DNA of 64,000 bases from Nematopogon swammerdamellus (taxonomy: Eukaryota > Arthropoda > Insecta > Lepidoptera > Adelidae). The stretch is from positions 14,749,523 through 14,813,522 of the forward strand of contig OX336342.1 of assembly GCA_946902875.1 (NCBI GenBank), written 5' to 3'. Below, one piece after another: positions 56,526 to 64,000 of the stretch. Below the pieces are notes generated by a model, which was not told the DNA's origin, did not search any database, and was given only the letters and a program-made list of their open reading frames with translations. The position numbers and the translations under genes are program-made. The number at the start of each line of letters is the position of its first letter. The first letter of the stretch is position 1.

Positions 56526-57799
56526 TTAGAGGAAATACTTAGAGTAAAATTAAGTAAATAAAATAAAACTCAGAGCTTCGCGGTTATTTACTTCGTCCCG
56601 ACGACGCCTTTAAGTAACTAAACGCAAATTATTTTTGACTTTTTTAAGGGTTGTTGATGTGTCGGTTTTTTTTTTATTTGTAATTAAACTTTTATTTCTT
56701 GCTTTTTATGATACGTAATTTTTTTATTACTTGATTACAAACATATCGAAGAAGCCATAATTGTTTCTAATAAAAAAAACGCATCCAAATCCGTCCATCC
56801 GTTTACGATGCCACAGCACAGGCAACAGACGTAAGGGTCAAAGTTATAACAACCTTTTGCGTTGGATTTCAAGGAACTAAATTTGAGGCAGATTTCAAAT
56901 GTAAGGGGCGCCGGAGCAGACGTTGGGGGGCTTGTGAGGCGGGCGCACGTTGAGGGTAGCTGAGGAGGGTGGTTGCGGAGCCCAGAAGGGCACATGCAAC
57001 CGCTCGGGAGCAGAAGTTGTTGGCAACATTACTGAGGCACGGTAAGTGAGTGATCACACTCGCGGGTCCGCCGCACGCCAGCCAACGAACCTGTATGACG
57101 TAGCATCCGCTGCTCACGACTCTGCTTACAACGCAACGGTATCTGCGGATATAGCAGAGTGAATGAGCGATTATGATTGCTATATTGGTAAGGAAATGTA
57201 ATGTGGCAAAGTGATATAACTGAAAACTGGTCATGATTTTGTATTCCCTTAAATATATACCTATCTATCTATATATGTACTTACCAGCATGATTTCTAAA
57301 AACAGACCAAATAAAAATCGGTCCATAAAATTCAAATAGCAAAGTGTAAATTCTTATTATTGAGATATTCGAGTGTGCAGTGTCGCTTGTGGTATAAATG
57401 CAATAGAATCAGTTATTTTCTTAATTTAAAAATATTACTTTTTATGTAATATTTTATTAGCTTTGTATTACTGCTGAATGTTTCCAAATAAAAAAGTAGT
57501 TTTCCCTGATATTTCGTAAGCGAAAAATTTTGTTCCGAGCTCCTACAGTCTCGTGGCGTGACTACTTCCAATTATTATGTCATTTTTGGTGAAGTTTCCC
57601 GTTGTAATACCCTGTAGATTGACCAGATTCGCTAACTCGAGTTTTTCACTTAGTTCCTTAGGAGGTCGTGAAAGCTGTATTAGTCCGTTGAAAATGCTAT
57701 GTTTATTTTTAACTTATACTGCTTCTGTTTCTTGACTTACGTTCAAAAGTATTTGAGTTAGATGCAGAAAACACTGAACCACTTACCGCTTTTTTTATA
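56526..57799. other. Unassigned; GC-rich 56890-57130
   Basis: The GC-rich part (ggggggcttgtgaggcgggc; cactcgcgggtccgccgcac) has minus-strand open frames up to 121 codons without a motif I know. It could be a gene fragment or element piece. Confidence 0.25.
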
Positions 57800-57890
57800 G
57801 ACAGCCGGCGCGGGTGTCTGTGCCCAATACTTCAACGGAAGATCAGACACAGCCAATAACACCATTCCTCGCGAAACCACGCTCAGACAG
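57800..57890 (-). pseudogene. LINE 3' scrap
   Basis: 'acagccaataacaccattcc' and 'tcgcgaaaccacgctcagac' is the reverse of the 20310-20390 / 23100-23200 segment. Confidence 0.5.
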
Positions 57891-58879
57891 GCGCATTGCC
57901 AAATTAGTGGAACTAAAATTACGATGAAGTAGTCCTTGTTCCAGATAGATACTTCGCCTTATATTTGAAATTAAGTTTAATACCTGGGTGACCGAGCTTC
58001 GCTCGGCGTCTATACATATCTAAATAAACTTGATAAAAAACATTATCTAAATAAAAATTTGATAAAAGGAATTTCCTATACCTACTGGAACGAGCCTAGA
58101 AAACTGTCTAGGTGGTCGAACTATTGCATGCCTTGTTAGTGTGAAAAAATGAATATTGAATATTGTATTTAGTTTAAAAAAAACACACTATTTTATTATT
58201 TATTTTTAGGGCTTTTAACAATAATTTCTTAATATCAGCCCCATAGTACTCATCTTCTCTCTAGGGTCCAGAGTCTCTAAGCGATAGAGAACGCTCAAAG
58301 AAATTCAAAATATTTACTAAATCTTGCTTGAAACCCTTAAAGTATATACCGAATAGGGTAGAATCTAGTAGTGGGCAATTTTTGCCCTCGTACCTTTATC
58401 TCCCAGTCGATTATAACAAACTCGAATATCCGACTTATTCCCGAGAATTGTCGTGTCCTTGATATCCGAGCGGGCTCCATTAGACCGTGACAAGACCACT
58501 CTTCGGGCCCGGCTGTGGGCCGCTCTTGTACTACATACACCTCCCAGCTGACAACTTTGAATTTAAGGACCAGTTTGCTGGATAATTAATCATAAGCATT
58601 TGGCAAGTTGCGAACAAGCGGGGCTTACACGAAGAGCTTGTTAAGATTGGGACAGGCTCGTCAAAATATCAACGTTTCTATCCCTTGTAATTAACTTTAC
58701 ATACGGGCAATTGTTCGGGTCCACCCTAGAACCTAGTATAGCAACTCAAAAATATCTTCCTATAACTAGAATATGTAAAACGTCGGACTACATAATTATG
58801 TATTACTGATTCACATTAAGCTACCATGGATCTGTAGGTATTTTATTCACAGAATCGGGAAAATATGGACCGTACTCCC
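57891..58879. other. Noncoding
   Basis: 'gaccgagcttcgctcggcgt' at about 57990 is a lepidopteran-repeat-like word (short hairpin). Nothing else is supported. Confidence 0.35.
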
Positions 58880-58985
58880 TGCCTATCTATTTCCTCCCAA
58901 GTACAGCCTGGAGTTTTTCAAAAGGGGCGTGAAAAGGCTCCTGTCTGGCCGGCATGGCATTCGCAATCCCCGTGCATCACAGAAT
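58880..58985 (+). pseudogene. LINE RT C-terminal scrap
   Basis: It reads SQVQPGVFQKGREKA or, in the right frame, KYSLEFFKRGVKRLLSGRHG then IRNP. Same group as 29980-30240. Confidence 0.55.
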
Positions 58986-59164
58986 GCCGATATCTACTCT
59001 GGTCGAGCTTTTTGAATTTTTTCATACTCTTCCTTCATTTGTTCAACAGATCAAATTAGGTCAACGAAATCGCCAAGTTCGAAAAATAACGAAACTACAC
59101 GTATTCAGTAGTGTGTAATACGGCCAATAAGTACAATAACGTACAGTTGAAATTATAATAAAAA

Positions 59165-59238
59165 TTATATTCATTAGGTATATTTTATTTTACATTCCCA
59201 CACTCAAGCATTTTGCTACTAGGTACCTACTTATATTT
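59165..59238 (+). mobile_element. Left part of a LINE tail split by another LINE
   Basis: 'tacattcccacactcaagca' and 'ttttgctactaggtacctac', the left half of the 11041-11253 family. The right half resumes at 62372. Confidence 0.8.
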
Positions 59239-59261
59239 TATTACATAATACCTTCTCTCCG

Positions 59262-61934
59262 TTTTCCAACAATTTCAATGTTTGTCACATTAATGCTGAG
59301 AGCATCCCTGCACATTACTCCGATCTTCTTGCCACCTTTTCAAGTGAGCACATACATGCTTGTATGGTGTCCGAAACTGTTCTAAAACCCTCTCTCCCAT
59401 CCGTATCTTATTCACTCCCTGGGTTCACGCTCATTCGCAACGACCGAACTAACAAAGGATGGGGAGGAGTGGCTGTCTACATCAGGAGTAATATATCCTA
59501 TAAAATTATTTATATAATAATTTTATATAATTATATAAAATTATTATCATGGGTGACTTTAACACTTGTTTGCTCAAGGGCGACTATCGATGTCATAAAC
59601 TTCGCGCTATTACTAGATCTTTAAATCTCGACATTCTCTCTCTTCAACCCACCTACCACATGCACGATTCCCACACCGTTCTGGACTTAATCATTACCTC
59701 TCGCAAAGATCTAGTAAGTAGTCACGGACAATTCACCGCCCCAGGATTTTCGAATCATGACTTAATCTTTGCGTCCTATAAAATCAAACCCCCCAAACAA
59801 AAGCCTAAGACACTTCTGCTGCGCAATTTTGCTGGAATGAATTTGGAGGCGCTAAGAGCGGACGCTGCCAACATTGACTGGTCCACGCTCACTGACCTCG
59901 ATGACATCGACGCCAAGGTTCGTGCGCTGTCCATCGGTGTTACCGAGTTGTATAACAAGCATGCTCCCATACGACCCATAAAAATGAGGCATGCTCCTGC
60001 ACCCTGGCTTACCCGTGCTATTCGGTCTATGATGGCGAAACGTGACGCATTAAAACGCAAACATAAGCTGCAGCCTACTGACGAGAACTGGAACCGATAC
60101 AAGTGTGCGAGAAACCGGTGCAATAAGATGTGTCGAGATGCAAAACGTCGCCATATACACGAATCTATAGATAATACTTCTCCCAGTGATATGTGGAGGT
60201 TTTTAAAAACTCTTGGTGTTGGAAAAACCACCTCTGATTTGAATTCAACTTCAATGGACATCAACGGTATTAATCGCCATTTTTCATCATCTCCCGTGTC
60301 TGTAGATCCCTTAGTTAAAGCCAACACGTTAAGACAGATACTCTCTGTCACTATCCCCGACATTGATGAACCTTTAGAATTTACCCCGGTCTCCGACTGT
60401 GAAATTAAAAAGATTATTCTCTCGATTAAAAGCAAGGCCGTGGGTTGTGATGACATGAGTCGGGATTTATACATACCGATACTAGATAATATTCTGCCTG
60501 TAATATCTCACATTATCAACTATTCTCTAGAATCGGGGTGTTTTCCCGACTCATGGAAGAACGCCTACGTTATCCCTTTACCTAAAAAAACTTCCCCTTC
60601 ACAGGCTAGTGACTACCGGCCCATCTCTATTTTACCCTTTTTGTCTAAGGTTCTTGAGCGAGTTGTACACCGCCAGCTATCAGATTTTATTTCCAACCAC
60701 AATCTTTTAAGCCCGTTCCAATCGGGGTTTCGCCCACACCATAGCACCACCTCTGCCTTAGTTAAAATCACAGATGATATTCGCCACGCTATGGACAAGC
60801 GAGAACTCACAATTCTGGTCTTGCTTGGCTTTAGCAGTGCCTTCAATACCGTCGATTATGACATTCTCTTAGCTATTCTTAATTCCTTCAATATTTCACA
60901 GTCGGTGATCGGTTGGTTTTCATCGTATCTGCGTGGCCGTCGGCAGCGAGTACGAGCAGACAATGTCTGCTCTGACTGGTGTGATATCACAGCCGGCGTC
61001 CCACAAGGTGGCGTTCTTTCACCCCTATTATTCTCCATCTTCATCAATACTATTGTGGTGTTGCTTATGTGTCAATACCATCTTTATGCAGACGATCTCC
61101 AACTGTATCGGCACTTTTCTCCTGAAAATATTGGGACAGCAGTGGGACTTATGAATATTGACCTTGACACTGTCCTAGACTGGGCTGTTTGTCATGGTTT
61201 ACCCCAATAAGTCACAAGCCATTATTATGGGTACAACCAAATTATTAACCAAACTAGATCGTAGTGCACTACCACCACTGGTTTTCAATGGAATAGTCAT
61301 TCCATATAGCAAAACTGTAAAAAATCTTGGTCTGCAACTTGACGAATCGCTGACCTGGAATGGGCAGGTTAGTGAGGTTAGTCGCAAGGTGTTTGCTAGC
61401 TTTCATGCTCTGAAACGCCTACAAAATTTCATTCCTACTGCAACTAAAATCACGCTAGTGCAAACTCTTCTCATTCCTATAATTGACTATGCAGATGTAT
61501 GTTATCTCGACATCAACGAGGATTTGCTTAACAAACTCGACCGTCTTCTCAACCTGTGCATTCGGTACATCTACGGACTGCGCAAGTATGATCATATCTC
61601 CGAATATCGCGTTCGTCTACAATGGCTCGACATTCGGCGCCGTAGAAATTCTCACGTTCTCTCTCTTCTATTCTGCACGCTGAATGACACTGGGGCCCCT
61701 GAGTACTTGCGGGATCGATTCCAATTTCTCTGTGCACATGGACTTCCTCTGAGATCAACCGATTCTCGAGCACTCGCCATCCCTTCTCACTCCTCCACTT
61801 CCTACTCTGACTCGTTCACCGTGAATGCAGCACGCATGTGGAACTCGCTACCCCTCGATATTCGTCTATCCTCGTCAGTATTTGTGTTTAAAAAGCGTGT
61901 TCTGACGCACTTTTTGGAACTTCAGAATTATTAA
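59262..61934 (+). pseudogene. LINE pol protein (endonuclease + reverse transcriptase), broken
   Basis: The endonuclease N terminus (NVCHINAESIPAHYSDLLAT; SLPSVSYSLPGFTLIRNDRT) runs to about 59506. A deletion then joins an AT-rich scrap to IIMGDFNTCLLK, losing the middle of the domain. RT blocks follow in the 553-codon frame 59549-61210: ASDYRPISILPFLSKVLERV, SPFQSGFRPHHSTTSALVKI, GVPQGGVLSPLLFS and YADDLQLY. The motif-A aspartate is lost (LLGFSSAFNTVDY, Gly codon at 60827). A frameshift near 61200 moves the C-terminal third to 61194-61934 (NKSQAIIMGT ... RMWNSLPLDIR). Three independent lesions mean it cannot be active. Confidence 0.9.
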
Positions 61935-62371
61935 CTAGCTCTTGAAGGTCTATCCTAAATATTGGTCAAATACTTTTTTAAAGTCTGTGAGTATTTTCGA
62001 AGATAACCTTCTACATCCAAGCTTACAAACGTTATTCATTAGTGTTCATGTAGATAAATGTTCTAGAGTCTATTGTTACCTCCCCTGTATATGTTATTTA
62101 TAAGTATGTATGTTTATATATCATATATATTGTATATATTTATATATATATATGTATGTTTCTCCATTTATTTGTATTTGTGTTTTATTATCTGTTTAAT
62201 TATATGTCTATATTTTATCATCCAGCATTCATTTATTTCTTCTCTGCCACTCCACACTTTTTCATAATAACCCAAAAGTTGGCTGGGGGAGAACGCCTAC
62301 GGTGTTAAGCTGTACCTTTTGCAAAAAAACATTTCAAGTGCAATAAATATATTTTGATTTGATTTGATTTG
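61935..62371 (+). mobile_element. 3' UTR of the LINE
   Basis: AT-rich (tatatatatatatgta region near 62130), then 'ttggctgggggagaacgcct', 'gcaataaatatattttgatt' and the TTGAT repeats. Confidence 0.75.
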
Positions 62372-62516
62372 ATATTTCACAACATACGGCTCTCAAACAT
62401 CTAAAGGGTGACTGGAAGAATACTCCGTAAGGGATAAGTCCTCCATTACCCTTCATGTAAATTATATATCGTACTTATTTCTGTAAATTCTTTTGAAGAA
62501 ATAAAGTATTTTATCT
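62372..62516 (+). mobile_element. Right part of the split LINE tail
   Basis: 'cacaacatacggctctcaaa', 'ggataagtcctccattaccc' and 'gaaataaagtattttatct' continue the unit interrupted at 59238. Confidence 0.8.
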
Positions 62517-62937
62517 GCCCTCTCAGTAAACGCATGAAATTGCCCGGGTGTATGAACGCGTGACTGGCTTCACACAATTTTTTCGCCATATTGCGGTGGA
62601 TAGGTAACTAAAACTTTGCGACAATGTATTCGCAAAATACTCACATTATATTCTCGCAAAATACTCAAAATGGAAGTCAGCGCTCCTGAAAAGGGGCACA
62701 CACCATACCCGTTGCTCGTATAGCTCCTCGTTGTTTCAATTAAAATTCCAAGACTTGATATGCATAAAATATTTTACACATCAATAAAAAGTATGGGTGT
62801 ACGACCCGTATTTATTATTTTTTATTTATTTCGCATCCATGCTCATATTCATAACTCTTCGTGGCGTGTGGTCTATGATTGATTAGATTATAAAAATTAT
62901 ACACAACAAAAATACAACACGGCTTTACTAAACTATT
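62517..62937. other. Noncoding
   Basis: No recognised feature. Confidence 0.35.
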
Positions 62938-63170
62938 TTCGGGTCCATATCCATACAGAAGCTTATTACTGAGCCTACGTCATATGTCTGTCTGTCTGTC
63001 TGTCCATCCGTCCATCCGAGTTCTGTATCTGTTGAACCGTAATAGGTAGCCGGTTGAAATTTTCACAGAATATGTGTTATTTGTTATGGCGAATATGCCA
63101 TCAAATAATAAAACAATTAAAAATAAGAAATTAAGGTGGTCCCCATACAAAAAAAAACTAAATGAAAATA
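62938..63170 (+). repeat. Dispersed repeat family A
   Basis: 'cagaagcttattactgagcc', (tctg)n, 'gaaccgtaataggtagccgg' and 'aatatgtgttatttg'. Confidence 0.75.
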
Positions 63171-63339
63171 TTTTTGAATGTCACCTATAAGAGATATTTG
63201 TAGGCACAACAAGAATTTCAATTCTTACTGAATTACGGCTCAATACGACCATCTAAATCTTAATAAATTTCATCATATTTTTATCTCAACAATATTCTAA
63301 AAATCAAATTGAAACACTTCTTGCGCGATTTAGTTCTTC

Positions 63340-63580
63340 CTCAATGGTGTTTGAAATCAAGACATTGTTCGTTTCGTCCAAGCAGGCTCGATTAGGGCTG
63401 CCTTACAGCCCCCATCTTCCTTTCTAGGTTCGTCCCCAGGCGAAGCATCCGACTTGTTATGTACTGTCGGCCGCTCCCGCGCTCCCACCACCATGTCAGC
63501 CCTTAATGGAGTTATTCTGTAATTTCGGAAAGATGATACATCACCTGTGAACTCTACCTGCATACTGCCTGCCGATGAAA
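63340..63580 (-). other. Unassigned 68-codon open frame
   Basis: Minus-strand frame from 63563 reads MQVEFTGDVSSFRNYRITPL and continues to EPRKEDGGCKAALIEPAW. GC-richer than its flanks and translation-like, but there is no motif I can name and no splice partner. It may be an unlabelled mobile-element piece. Confidence 0.25.
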
Positions 63581-63702
63581 TGCTTATTTGAATTTTTTTT
63601 AATTAGTGTTGAAAAATCGCTGTTTTAAAATGTTATATTACTTCGATTCCTAAAGTTTTCCATCTCTTGTATTTACCCTCACCTGGACTATACTTGCATA
63701 CT

Positions 63703-64000
63703 TTTTAGGTTCCGTACCGTACGCGATCCTACTACTAAGCCTACACCGTCTGTCCGTCCCCCCGTCTGTCTTACCTTTAAAGGGCTGTACCTTTTAAACC
63801 GTAATAGGCAGCAAGTTGAAATTTTTACAGAATATGTGTTATTATGACGTATAATCTAACAAATAATAAATAAAGAAGTCAAAAATTAAGGGCGGGTCTC
63901 CATACAAGAACCGTGTTTTCTTTTCAAAGTTTTTTTTTGTTTTTGCTCTATCGTAAGAACGGTAATACATACAAGCGTCAAACTTGGTGTGATTATACTG
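63703..64000 (+). repeat. Dispersed repeat family A, cut by window end
   Basis: 'tttttaggttccgtaccgta', 'actactaagcctacaccgtc', 'aaaccgtaataggcagcaag', then 'cgtcaaacttggtgtgatta' at the right edge. Confidence 0.8.

Larger units (their letters stand above)
59239..62371 (+). mobile_element. APE/RT LINE, 5'-truncated, with (TTGAT)n tail
   Basis: About 3.1 kb containing endonuclease and RT remnants (59262-61934), a 3' UTR, then 'gtgcaataaatatattttga' and TTGAT repeats. The short word atattt just before (59233-59238) and after (62372-62377) is a likely target duplication. ORF1 is missing. The microsatellite tail and protein type suggest the CR1/jockey side of the LINEs; clade not determined. Confidence 0.85.

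Overview
This window is a stretch of insect nuclear genome, almost certainly Lepidoptera (moth or butterfly). The evidence is an AT-rich background, long introns, and repeat families typical of that order: short Helitrons ending in GCGGGCAAAAGCTAGT, dispersed 'GGTTCCGTA...CGAGTCCGACTCGCACTTGGCCG' repeats, LINE 3' tails ending in TCTA or TTGAT microsatellites, and a tRNA-like/5S-like SINE present in well over a dozen copies. It holds no bacterial-type operons, no convincing structural RNA gene and no CRISPR array.

The one clear host gene lies on the minus strand between 30395 and 5336. Six coding exons with matching splice phases (30298-30395, 29585-29792, 15264-15422, 14088-14216, 11860-11997, 5336-5485) encode 293 complete codons of a three-immunoglobulin-domain cell-surface protein of the DIP (Dpr-interacting protein)/lachesin/IgLON group. 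Each Ig domain is split over two exons. The first exon(s) with the signal peptide lie upstream (above 30395, perhaps outside the window) and the C-terminal, probably GPI-anchor, exon lies below 5336 or off the left edge. Introns run from 505 bp to 14.2 kb and are packed with mobile elements.

Region by region: 0-5 kb holds a 15-unit tandem array (100/108-bp units) that runs into a dispersed repeat. 5-30 kb is the Ig gene, with introns holding SINEs, a hAT-type MITE with an 8-bp target duplication, RTE and other LINE tails, a Penelope-like GIY-YIG fragment and two back-to-back perfect palindromes. 30-41 kb is gene-poor intron or intergenic sequence. 41.3-42.8 kb is a Helitron whose interior is a head-to-head array of about 65-bp units. 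46.2-46.65 kb is a roughly 200-bp-arm inverted repeat. 52.2-55.65 kb is a second, composite Helitron carrying a 560-bp polypurine hexanucleotide tract and a larger copy of the same 65-bp array. 59.2-62.4 kb is a decayed APE/RT LINE inserted into an older LINE tail.

The observation I rate highest is that a SINE inserted exactly at the splice donor of the first Ig2 exon. Its target duplication (CAAGGT on the coding strand) has apparently copied the exon/intron junction, leaving two candidate donors about 490 nt apart.
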